A DNA stretch of 64,000 nt from Daphnia carinata (taxonomy: Eukaryota; Arthropoda; Branchiopoda; Diplostraca; Daphniidae). The translations under genes and the position numbers were made by a program. Shown piece by piece: positions 11,871 to 23,657 of this stretch. Location: contig NC_081334.1 of NCBI RefSeq assembly GCF_022539665.2, positions 5,054,424-5,118,423 on the forward strand. Direction: 5' to 3'. A model generated the notes under the pieces. The model was not told the origin of the DNA. It worked only from the letters and a program-made list of their open reading frames with translations, and ran no database searches. Positions within the stretch are counted from its first letter, which is position 1. Every line of letters begins with the position of its first letter.

Positions 11871-14711
11871 GGCTTCTAAAAAAAAAAAAAAAAAAAAATC
11901 AGCAAAAATGTGACGACGACTGAAAAAAAAAAAAAAAAAAAAAGAAATGAGAAGTAGTTCGATCTAGTTTTGACAGGATACCGAACGATCAGGCGATTTT
12001 TTTTTTTTTTAGCAATCAAGGGCCCTACGCTGTTGGGTCTATCGGTTGTTTCGTTCAGAGAGGTCCGTGCCAGTATAGCTGGCGAGATTACTTAATCCGG
12101 TTTCTCATTGCTATTGTTCTCCTTCGGGAATCCCGTATGTTGCAATGGGAATATATTTTAGGCCATCCTGCTCCATCTCGCCAAACGTGTTTCTATGCTC
12201 GATAAGTTCATGTCAAATAAGATTTTCTACAGCCCTCTTTGACAGACTAGAAACCCCCCCCCCCCCGCCCAATAACGAAAACAACATTATAAATCACAAA
12301 TTAATTACCGAGTTCATTGAAAATCTTGGCAGGATAGGAAGGTCATTCAATTTGCATTTAGTAAGTGCGGACGGTCTGCATTCTTTCCACCCACATCCTT
12401 CCAATAATGCACATTCCCCTTTTTTTTTTTTTCTTTGTCCCCTTATTTTTATGGATTGAATTCATTTTGACCTCTTTCCGTATGCCGGTGGTGCATGCCC
12501 AGTAGGAAGTGATTATTAAACACTTTTCAGGAATACGAAAAAAAAAAAAAAAAATAAAGTAAAGAAAAAATAAAACATTTTAGCCTTCAAACAAATGAAA
12601 AATTGCGTCACTTTCGAAACGCCGTTTCCAGTTCAAAAACTAAAAGAAATGATGGGCAGGAGCTTCGGTATAATGTGATAAGCACGTGCATTAGGCGTGC
12701 GCTGGCGGAATGGCAATCGGATGGCTCAAAGAGGACGCTACCTACTGTAGCATAGCGGTGTAATTTCATTCTTTCGTTTGGAATCAAAAGACAAGTCATT
12801 TTTTTTAAATTCTATTTCTCCTTTCTTTTTGGTTCTCTCCCTTCCGCTTTCTGTGGCCGATGACGAAGTTATCATCTTTCTATGTTTCATTAGAGCCAAC
12901 GGCAGTGAGTCAGCCAGCTGTTCTCAATCGAGCAAGACCGGTAGCAACAATCTAAGCTCATTTTCGAAGAAACCATTCTACGTAAAACAGGTAAGCCGAC
13001 ACTGGGGAAAACAAAACCAAGCTAATAAATACTAATAAAAAAAAAAACAAAACAAAGGGGGGGGGCTGCCTTTCCAAATTTGATTTCTCTCTATATAGTG
13101 ATGACGAATCGGAACGTGAGTGCTCACGAAAAAGCGCCTAAGTAGCCGTTCTCGTGTAGTATATAATTTCTCTGATGTGAACACATCCATTTCGAGAAAG
13201 GGGGAGAAAACAACATTGAAATGCCGAGTAACGTTCGACACAAGTCACGCCTTTTTTAATAGTTGAAAACGAGAGCGTGCAAACTCCCCCATCCGCGGCA
13301 ATGCAATTAAATCTCTTTTGACCTGATTTATTGTTTCCGAGTGAGGGGAAATACCGTTCGAATGTGGCCATCCCCGACTGTCGCTAGCTTGTAGGGAAAT
13401 CAAAATGCACAGTTACAGCCATCTTGCGAGTCTATTGAATTTTATTATTTTTTTTTAAATAAAAGATGCTAATCAATGACAATTGTAGAACGTTAATGTA
13501 AAACCGAGAATCAACGGGGTAGAACGGACGACGTGTGTTCTGTTTTTTTCCCACGAGAATTCGACACGTCCAGCTGAACAGCGTATGCCCATCAGGTAAG
13601 AAAAAAAAAAAAGGATTTTGAACGTGATCGTCAAAAAAGTATAAGGAAACTGACGTCAATGAACTGTTTGGCGAACCTCATCACGTTCCGCTAAATTCTC
13701 ATATGGGACATTTAACTACGCAGCATACCGAAATTCTATGGCCGGCCTAGAAACCATTAAACGAGGCATAATGGTAGAGGTTGATTAAAAGTGATGACCT
13801 TCATGTACGTAGCGAAATGATTCGGCAAAGTTAGAGACGCATTCGGCGGACGGTAAAGATGACATCAACTGGGTCGTCGAGACTCCCTACGTCCTTCAAT
13901 TTCAATCGACCAATGTCATTTCCGCCAAAAATGTTGGGTCCTCATTCGTATGAACCACCCCCTATTTAGGGATGACCAATTATTCGCACCTTACGGGGCT
14001 TTTTCTTCCCCATTTGATTTAATTTGTGTTTTTTTTCCTCGTTTCTCTCACCTTCAGCTCGCCAGACGTTCTATCCCGATTTTCGCTAGTTGACGAATAA
14101 CAGCCAATTTTCTTTTGGCATTTGACTTACATACAGAAATCGCATTTAACGACCCGCAAATAATGAGAAACGTTCAAACAACGAAAAAAAAAAAAAAAAA
14201 AATAGAAACAGCACGAGTTAGCATCGAACGAAGAAGCGCTTTTCGTCACGAAGAACGCAAGCGCCACTTGGTGACAACTGCAAGAAACCTGTTGCGATAC
14301 AAGAGGTAAAAAAAAAAAAAAAAAAAAAAATCCCAAGGAGACGGAGGTCGCGCGCATTGTTGAAATAGTAAACAAACTGCTGCCGTGGCGAGCGGCCTTC
14401 GACTTGTTTCATTCAGCTGCCACGTCTTCAAATCTCTTGCCGCCACAGTCATTTCGTTATCTCTGCCCGTATCCAGGTAATACATTTAGCAATTTTAAAA
14501 ATTACTATTCAACTTACTATTACGCTATCACGAAACGTTAACGGTAAATGTTTTCGTGATTTTAACGATACGATTTGAAAGATTTGCATTGAGATCAATA
14601 GAGCCAGTATTCACCTAGATAAAGCCTAAGCTAAAAACAGGACCCCCATGTTTTAAGTATGCCTCTAATACATCTGCTCATGGTGTTGTTTCACAGCAGT
14701 GCATTCAGATC
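11871..14711. other. Sparse region with candidate UTR or orphan exons only
   Basis: There are long A runs at 11880-11898, 11922-11942, 12539-12554 and 14183-14201. One exon-like segment (12894-12990, plus) is listed separately. A second possible plus-strand exon ends with CAG before GTAATAC at about 14477; it could be the 5' UTR exon of the ABHD14 gene. No upstream coding exon for the minus-strand PH-like gene could be recognised. Confidence 0.4.
12894..12990 (+). other. Candidate orphan coding exon
   Basis: A 97-base segment is bounded by a good acceptor (CTATGTTTCATTAG) and a consensus donor (CAG before GTAAGC). One frame is open through it (Ser/Lys-rich: NGSESASCSQSSKTGS). No partner exon or family was recognised, so this is a splice-signal prediction only. 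Confidence 0.25.
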
Positions 14712-15924
14712 ATGGTGGTCCTAGGGAGAACAGCAAAGATAGTTTTGGGCTCTGGAGCTCTGCTTTTGGTGCTGTGGGTTACCCTCCTAGTCTTCAGTGC
14801 TAATTCGATTGAGGAATCTTCGTCCCCATCTTCACAACCTCTCAAAGATGTGAAAAAACAGGTACGTCTCTTACACTTGTTATCAAACTGACCCTCTAAT
14901 ACTGGCTCTTACCTTAAAACCCAGCCACATGTAACGAAGAAGAAGAAGAAAACACAAGAGAAGGAACCAGATACGCCATGGAGGAGGTACAATCTGAAAG
15001 AGCTGGCTATCCCTGAAAGTGCCAAACAAGCTGCTAAAAACATCAAACCTGTCCCTCTGCCTCTGTCTGTCAGGGTATAAAAATGATCTACATTGTCCTC
15101 TCATAAAAACAGCCACTGTCATTGCCAACTGTCTTCTTGTTTTATGAGCAGAGGATTGAAACACATTCTATCGTGGTAAACCCCCCAGAGGTAAAATCAA
15201 AACTGACCTTTGTCTTCCTTCATGGAGCAGCGTTCAAATCCCAAGATTGGGCTGATCTGGGTACACTAGGGCTCCTGGGTGCTCTCGGGTACAAGTCCAT
15301 AGCTGTAGATCTTCCAGGTAACAAAAAAAAAAGGCTTTATCTGCACAAACAAAAAGGCAAAATGAATTAGTAAAAAATCATTGATGACAGGATTTGGTAA
15401 AACTACAACACCTCTGGATGGCATCAGAGACAACTATGTCAATAAAGTGGACTACATGACAACTCTGATGAAAGAACTGCAGCTCAAAGAAAAGCAGATT
15501 GTTTTGGTTAGTCCGTCCATGAGTGGCAATTACGCTCTCCCCTACATCCTTACCCATCCAGAAATGGTGGCAGGGTTTGTCGTCATTGCCCCAGCCGCGT
15601 CTGGCATAGTGCCACCCAGCAAGGTCAAAGCACTCCAGGTATACGTGTTTTATTCACTTGTTGTTTAACAGCTGGGGACAGAAGGTAAAATAATTTGTTA
15701 CTTCAATGTAAATGTGCGTGTTGCAATAGGTGCCTACCATCCTAATTTATGGAGATCGAGATACCTCACTGGGTCCCACCTCTCACCGAGATCTGAAAAC
15801 CATTCCGAATTTTCAGGCATTCGTCTTGCCCAAGGCCGGCCACGCTGCCTATCTCGATCAACCCGATACTTTCCACTCGCTTTTGTACAATTTCGTTAAG
15901 AAAATCGATGCCCATCCACGATGA
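14712..15924 (+). CDS. Abhd14: ABHD14-type alpha/beta hydrolase with N-terminal membrane anchor
   Basis: Exons 14712-14861, 14925-15074, 15152-15317, 15391-15638, 15730-15924, giving 302 residues. Residues 8-30 form a hydrophobic anchor (VLGSGALLLVLWVTLLVF) followed by a polar Lys/Ser-rich stem. The hydrolase fold starts in exon 3 with FVFLHGAAFKSQDW (oxyanion strand HG), AVDLPGFGKT, then the nucleophile elbow VSPSMSGNYALPY; S198 is the expected catalytic Ser, the family having S-x-S-x-S instead of G-x-S-x-G. The acid lies in ILIYGDRDTSLG and the His in PKAGHAAYLDQP. The elbow and the length of the fold match ABHD14A/B; the anchor resembles ABHD14A. The substrate is unknown from sequence. A 5' UTR exon probably precedes the acceptor at 14697-14699. 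A polyadenylation signal lies at 16102-16107. Confidence 0.88.
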
Positions 15925-16762
15925 ATGAACGTCTCACAAGGTGACCTACATGGCGAAACAAGAAATCACGTTTCCTACGATAAGCTGCTTATTATAAACT
16001 TAAGGTCACGACTAGATTGAACGTGATCGATTGATATCAATCAATGAACAGACGAAATTTGCAGGGTTGTCATTCTTTCACAAGGTTTTGTTTTTCAAGA
16101 AAATAAATACGTGTTTTGAATTCATTGCTAGACACTTTATTAGGGACAGCACAAATAGTTTTTTTTTTTTTTTACTCATTTCGTCAAACTGTACACGCAA
16201 TATATGTGCCTGTATATATATCTGTGTGTTATGCGGTTCAATCTGATAAGCCCCCACAGCAAATTGGTATCTTGAAAATTCATCTTCACCTTTCTATACA
16301 ACAACACACAAAAAAAAGAAAAGAGACAACTATTATGCACGTTTTATAAATTCGGATTCGTAAATCACGGCACTGATTTACTCAGCCAAACGGCTCGACA
16401 AGCCCCACAACAATTCCAATACAAAAAAGTTGGTTTTAGGGGTAGAAGAGGGATTCTCAACACGTGGCAAAATGAAACATGAAACGGTGGCAAAGCTAAG
16501 AAGATAAAAAAATCACAGACAAAAGGGAGCTAGTTTTCTAGTTAAAAACAATCAAAGACACGGATAAAAGGAAATTGTACAAATTCTGGATAAATCAAAC
16601 AGTGATGAACTTGTCTGTCTCGGTTAGTCAATAAAAGATAATCGAAACATGGGGAAATTGCGCGGCATGACTAGGTTATACATAAAAGATAATGTGCAAC
16701 GCGTTTCTGCTTTTTCAAGCCTGGGGGGGGGGGGGCGGGGGAGGCAAAAGAGGCAAACAAAC

Positions 16763-16793
<31 letters not shown>

Positions 16794-17070
16794 AATAAAA
16801 ATGTTGTGAACGCATTTGGTTGAACAAACAGATTGTGCACATTTGGTCGGATGATGGTTGAAATGCATCGTTCTCGTGTTATTACAAGGTTTGCTGCCAT
16901 ACAAGAGGTCAAGAATAAACGCACGTGTTTATTTCTGTACTAAAACGACTCGGCAAATGGCCGAACTTTGTGTTTGTCTGTTAGTCATTCGGGCGACCTC
17001 CCCCCCCCCAGCATTAATAAATCCGTATACATTTGCTCTTCTTTATATTTGGAAAAAAAAAAAAAAATAA
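15925..17070. other. Convergent 3' UTR region
   Basis: The space lies between the ABHD14 stop and the RhoGAP stop. AATAAA at 16102-16107 (plus) fits ABHD14. TTTATT at 16928-16933 reads AATAAA on the minus strand, 138 bases past the RhoGAP stop. It holds a G run followed by a 31-base A run at about 16724-16791. No coding exon seen. Confidence 0.55.
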
Positions 17071-18571
17071 TCAGACTTTGCTTTCAGGCCCGTCAGCCAC
17101 CAGGTGTTGCGAGAACGAATCGCGAATTCTGGCCATGTGAAGGGCAGTTATATGGCCGTAATGTTTGTTATACCAATCTGGCGATCGACCCCTTCAAAAA
17201 TTTATAAAAGAAACAATGAATGTGTGCTGTTTAGAAAGTAAAATAGAAACAAAAAAAAAAACTTACATGATGTCGACGCGAGAGAGGTGGACGAGACGGC
17301 ATTTTCCGGCGCCACACGGCTGGATGAGGTAGCGCGAAGCCAAGACGATGCTGCGAACAGTGCCGGAAGTGATGGGCGTGTCTGAATGATCGATGCTCAT
17401 CTCGGCCACCAAACAGGCGCCTCTGGGAAGGTCGGTGCGCCACGAACGCAAAAGAGTGACGTCTCGCGATACGGGCGGCACCTCCGAAGTGGACGTGTAG
17501 TGAAACACGTCCGACTTCTTGTCCAAACGGACGACGGATCGCCATTTGACGAGCGAAGTGTCCCACAGGTGTCTTTCACGGAGGACTCGGTTGAGCAATT
17601 CGCCAGGTGGCGCTTCGATCTCGGCCGAGACCCTCCACAGTCTCAACGCGTGGCCGTCACCCACTTTCTTCCAGGCGACATCGACGCGTACGTCGTTGCT
17701 ACTCGTCTCCCAGCCTCGCGACCTTTTTTTTTGTTTCAAAATGAATTTTTTTTGTTAGAAAGAAAAAAGGAAATGTATCCAACCGTAAGGGGGTTAAAAA
17801 AGAAAAAAAAAAAAAAAAAAAAAAACGAAAAAAAAAATGTTTACTTGTCTTTGGCTTCTTTAAGAAGTGCAGCCATGCATCCGTTCATGTAAGCTTGCCA
17901 GTCTCCAAACTCTACGGTGCGAAGATCATCCAGCGTGACGGGTACACTGTCTTCCAAGTAATTGCATCGACACTGGCGGAAAATGTCATCCGGAACCTTG
18001 AAATATTCAAAACAAATGGCCAAATCAATAAAAATAAATAGCATCGAGATAAGTCATAAGAGTTGAAAAACTCACAGTGAATAGATGCCGGAAGTCGTTA
18101 ATCATCTGGAGGAGGCATTCATGGGCGGCTTTATTTTGGCTCAATTCTCTCTGATCGGGCACGCCGACCGTCTTGCGACGTCGAGGCGACGATGCGTTAC
18201 TGTTCATCACGTTGTTGCCATTTCCCGATGCAGCCCCTCCTACCCCGCCTCCTATTCCGCCATTGCTGGTGGCGCTCGACGTGCCTCCACCGCCACCGAC
18301 GGCCGACCGATTGTGCGACGAAGAGGAGGACGAAGACGAAGAGGACGAAGCTGACGTGGCCGGCAAGTGGAAGAGCGATGGAGCCAGGCAAACGGCCAAG
18401 TTGCTTGGCGTCATTTGATTGATGGAGGCCAAGGCGGCCACATCCGTCAAAAAGGCCAGGAACGTTTGCAACGCTTCCCGGTGCTCGTCTGGCAAGAGGA
18501 GCAGGGCGCAACGCAACGCGTCCAGTCGCTGATTCGCCGGAACCACTACATCGCACATTTCAACAAAAAAA

Positions 18572-18604
<33 letters not shown>

Positions 18605-19897
18605 AAAAAAAAAAAAAAAAAAAAACAAAAAAAAAGGCCCAAATAAAACAAAAATAAAAGAAAAATTCAAATTGTCGATTGCGATTGAAATGCAAACCTT
18701 GGAAAATGGTGACAAACGTCTCGGAAAGCTTGTTGGTCATGAGCGCTTCGGGCAATTCGCGGAAGTACTGCTTGACCATGTCGGCCACGTCGTAGGGCTG
18801 GTGCTCGCTAAAGTCGACCGGTTGGTCGTGGCCGTAGCAGCCGCTCGGGCCCGAGCATTGCCACGCCCACGCCTCGCACAATTCCTTCAACTTGGCGATA
18901 CGCGAACGGACACCCGATTTGCGGAAGAGACCGACTTGATCCAAGGCCGACTGGCGCAAGTAATGCATGGCCGCTAAGACGGGCTTAGGAAGAGCTTCGC
19001 CCGTCCGCTGCACCGTGACGGAAAGCGGGACGCCAAACATGCTCTTATCTGTTCATCATCGATTCAAGGTCAGTTCATGTTCAAACAAAAAAAAAAAAAA
19101 TCAGAAGGAAAAATGGAACCTTTATAATCGGGAGACTTGGTCTTGCGCATGAATTTGGGCAGGTCCCAACCCCAGGACGGCTTGCTGGACGAGGTGTGGC
19201 GTTCGAGGAGGGCAGTCAATCGCAGCAAAGCCAATTTACGTAGCAAAGCAAACTGGCCGACGGGCAGCGATCCGATGGCGATCGGCTGGCTATTCAAAGT
19301 GGCTGACGATGTCGAAGACGACGAGCGGCGGAAGCTGTGCCAGCGGACGGCCACCACGGGATTCCTGTACAGAGACAACAAAAATCATTAAACGAACGGT
19401 TTAATCATTCCAGTTTGAATATGATGCACAAAAAAAACAAAAAAAAACAAAAAACAAAAACAAAACAGCCCACCGTCCAGGTGCGGCCGGGCTGTAATCG
19501 CTGTCGATGTGCGAACCGCTGGTCCCAGTTCCGGTGCTGGCCGAATCGTTTTGCAAGCCAAACGATTCGACCATTCGTTCGGCGTCTCGCAGCGATCCGC
19601 ACGGCGTCGGCGTTTCGGCCGGCAGCGATCGGCCGACGACGATGGGCGTCGACACCAAGTCGAGCGGCTCCTCGTCCGGCGAAGGCATCAGACACGACGC
19701 ATTGGCATTCTTGCCAACGGGGACGGACGGCTTGCTGAAGTTGAGGTACAATTTGCCGCGCTGCTGCAACATGTGCGTCGGCGTCGTGTCCGAAAGCGGT
19801 GGGACCGTGCTGGCCCTCCACATGTCGGCCGGAATGGGATCGCGCGATTTCTTGCTCTTCCAGCGCAACGACTGCTCCAAACTGTTCCAGGCCGTCG

Positions 19898-19937
<40 letters not shown>

Positions 19938-21209
19938 CGTCTCGTTGCTGTTGGCGTCTTTGGACGAGGAGGCCGATCGGCGCCAATAGCTCGGGCTGCA
20001 CTCCGAATCGGAATGGGCATCTTTGTGCTCGCTGTCGGCGGCCGACTGGGCGGCCGATCCGCTCGATTTGGACAGCGAAGCCGACGGCCTGAAACTCCTG
20101 CGCTGGAAGAATCCGCGCTTGATTTTCATGCTGCCCGCCGGACTGGGTGTGGCGGCGGCGGCGGCGGCCACTTCCACCGTCGGCGTCGGCGTCGACGCAG
20201 CGCTGGCCGTCGTCGCGCTGACGATCGAAGAGGACGACGCGTCCTGACTGTTGGCCACCAACTGCTGCTGGCCCTTGGCCACGGTGCGGTTCAGGTCGGG
20301 CGACGGGGTGCTGCTCGTCGGCGAAGCCGAAGAGTCCGGCGGGCTGAGGTCGACGCAATGCAGGTCCTTCATGCGGTCCTCCATGCCGGACGCGTCGACC
20401 AGCTGCGGCCCGCTGATGACCAAATTGCCGTCGGCCGGTCGGACCAGCGCTGGCCGACTCCGGCGACTCCGCGAGCGCAGGCTTTCCATGCGCCTGAGCA
20501 GCGACTTGGCTCCGTGTTTCAAGCGCTCGCTGGAACTGCGCCGGAAGCTGCCCAGAATGACTGGATCGCAATGGAGGGCCCGATCGCTCGCGTTGCCCGA
20601 CTCGTCCGCCAGCGTCGTGGCCGAATTGGCCGGTCTCATCCCGGCGTCTGGATCGTCTTCTTCGATCGTCGTTGGCTGTCCTCCGCCCCCTCCGGACGGC
20701 AAGGTGGAGGCCGAGTTGGCCGATCCGGCGGCAATGAGCGCCTGCAATCCGGTCGGATCGTCGGGCAGATCGACGATTCTCGACCAGCGGCGCGAATGGC
20801 GCTGAAAGGTCCACTGGTCCGACAGGGCGCATTCTTGATCTTCATCTTCTGATTCATCGCCGCCCTATCGCGAGATAGATTTGATTTTTTTTGTTTTGTG
20901 AAGGATAAGGTAAAGAGATAAATAGAGCGCGCAAGGATGGATTTCAAAGTGTTTTACCTGCGGGCGGATGCGAGCCTTTTCGCTGCGCAATTTGGCCATG
21001 CGATTCAGAGTGGCCAGTCGGCGGAAGAGAGCCTGAAGCGAATCGACATCCAGGAACGGATGATCGCGCTCCACAACGTTCAGATCCAAGGGAAACTGCC
21101 AATCTGAATAGCCAATACAAATAGACGGGTGTTGATGCTATGATTCATCAAGTTCATCAAACAACAATCGTGTTCCAATTTGCACGTTCAACACATTTTC
21201 ATTCTAAAC

Positions 21210-21241
<32 letters not shown>

Positions 21242-21675
21242 AGAAAAGAAATCGCTGTTTACGTACCTTCGTACATCTGGGCGTATTGGGGGAAACCGGT
21301 GGCTCTCAACCAACGACACGCTTCGGTCGCTTCCAATTCTGCGTTTAAAACACATAAAGGCGATTAATTCTATTTTCTTTCTTTCTTTCCTTCTTTCTTT
21401 TTTCTTTTTTTTTTCTTTCTTCGTAACAAGCAAGGCGTTAACACGGACGAATAGGGCAGGAAAAGAGATTTAAAAGCCCACTTTTTTTTTTTTTTTGCTT
21501 CTATTTAACTATCGACTGAAACATGTACAAATTACAATGGGCACACGCAGATCGAATCGAACCTCTTCGCCTCGTCTTCGTATCGACACATTTCTTTTTT
21601 TTTTTTTTTTTTCATGTGCGTGCGTGCGTGTGTCCTTTTAACTTGAAGTAGTCGATCGTTTGATAAACATCCCAC

Positions 21676-21706
<31 letters not shown>

Positions 21707-23056
21707 TCAATGGCGAAATCAAGTGGACGAGTCGAGTCGAGAGTTTTCCACTGATTTATCGAGTCGCAAGGAAGTCAACGCAAACATAAAGGAAGGACGC
21801 GTGCGTCGTCGTGAAAAAGAGGATGCACGCAGGCCATTTGTTCGAATCGAGCTCGTTGAATCAAGACAGCAAAAATGAAATTGAAAAAAAAAATAAAAAA
21901 TAAAAAATAAAAAAAAAAAAAGGGGCGAGGGGGAGGGGGAAACGATGAGGGCCGAATAGAATGGGCCTTTTTTTTTTTTTTTTTTTCTTTCTTTCTTATT
22001 TTGAAGCACAGGATCTCTATGGGTGCGGATTGGATTGACACACAAAAGCGTAGAGGAGAAAACTATACCAACGACCCGCATCCGAGTGCGGCCTTGAATG
22101 TTCTCTCTCCTATTTTACACTTTCTCTTCGACACACTGCTTTGTCACAGTTCGGGACACAATAAGCCCTCGCCCATGTTAGGTCGATTTCGTGAGGACCC
22201 TCGCTCATTACCCGAAAGCCGAAAATGCGATGCCCATTTGCGTCGAGTAGGCCTACGTGAAGGAGAATGAGGCCAGACATTAGTGAAAGTGAAGTCAGTT
22301 TCCTATCAAAACACCATCCAAATAAAAAAAAAAATCTCGTCCTGTCGGCCATGATGGATTGCTGTCACTCGTGTCACGCTCCTTATTCGTCCGTCTAGGC
22401 CTTTTAAAGACGTGATTGCCATCCACACAACAACAACAACAACAACAACAACAAAAAGGAATGAAATCACGAAGAGTTGCTTCGTTTTTTTTGTGTTTTT
22501 TTTTTGAAAGATACGATCCGCCGAGTTTCTCCGCCCCTCCCTCGACATGGACCAAGTCACCAGGTGGTCGGGACAGGTAAGCCGTGTGTGCCCAACGCAT
22601 CTTCTCTCTCTTGGGCCAGAGTGTGTGCAAAGGGGGAAGAGAAAAAGAAGGAAGGAGATAGATGGCGTTGTATGGGCCATCAGTCGCAGCAACCGTTTGT
22701 CGTCTTATAAAAAGAGATACGCGAGACACGGACGCTGCTGTTCCATCCGTTTCCAATCTACCGAGAGACACGTGCTCGCAGAGTGATGTGTACCAGCAAC
22801 ACATTCACCGCCCCCACCCCACCCCCATTTTGCCTTCAATTCCTGTTGGCAGGACAATTCCAAACGGCAAAAACGATCGATGTGAAAGAATTTTTTTTGT
22901 TTTCTTGCTCAGTTAAAAAAGAACGGCGCTCTGCCAACGGTAATGAAGCAGAGAGAAAGAGGCAAAAGAATCTGGACAGCGTCAAAGTCTGCCTCGAGTG
23001 GCAAAGAAACGCAAAGTCTGTATTTATAAAAGAAAAATGGAAGTACTCTACGATCA

Positions 23057-23090
<34 letters not shown>

Positions 23091-23625
23091 GCGGACGAAG
23101 GAGATCTTCAATTGGAAAACACGCGCACACACATACACACACAAAAAAAAAAAAGAAAAGAAAAGAGAGAAAACAGCAAAAAAAAAAATATAGTATATAT
23201 ATATATAATAATAAAAAAAGAGTTGTTTTTTTTTTTTTTTTTTTCGAAAACATAATCTTGAGACTAGAGAGCGGGAGAGAGAGAGAGAGAGATCGAGGCG
23301 AAAACTATAAATATATGAGATGCGAACGAGAACAGGCGAGCGGTGCGGGTGGGCTGCTTGATTAAAACAGGGCCACCACAGCTGCTATTATGTAAGTCAT
23401 TTTTAAGACCAATCTGCTCTTTATAATGAAGTTAACTGCTGCTGCTGCTGCTGCTGCAAAAAAAGGGGGCCACAATAATAATTCCTTTTTCAATCAACGC
23501 TCTCTCTCTCTCTCTCTCTGTGTGCGTGTGTCGATTGAAATAGTAGGCCGCAGATTTCGGTGGGCGATCATCCAAACCGATTTTTATTCAGACAGAGAGA
23601 GCTGACATGACAGACGAGAGAAGAT

Positions 23626-23657
<32 letters not shown>

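Noticed and set aside
19509-20852. Plus-strand open frame of 447 codons, Arg-rich
   Set aside because: It is antisense to the Ser-rich RhoGAP exon; GC-rich codons and CGA/TCG repeats keep both strands open, and only the minus strand shows DLC motifs and splice sites.
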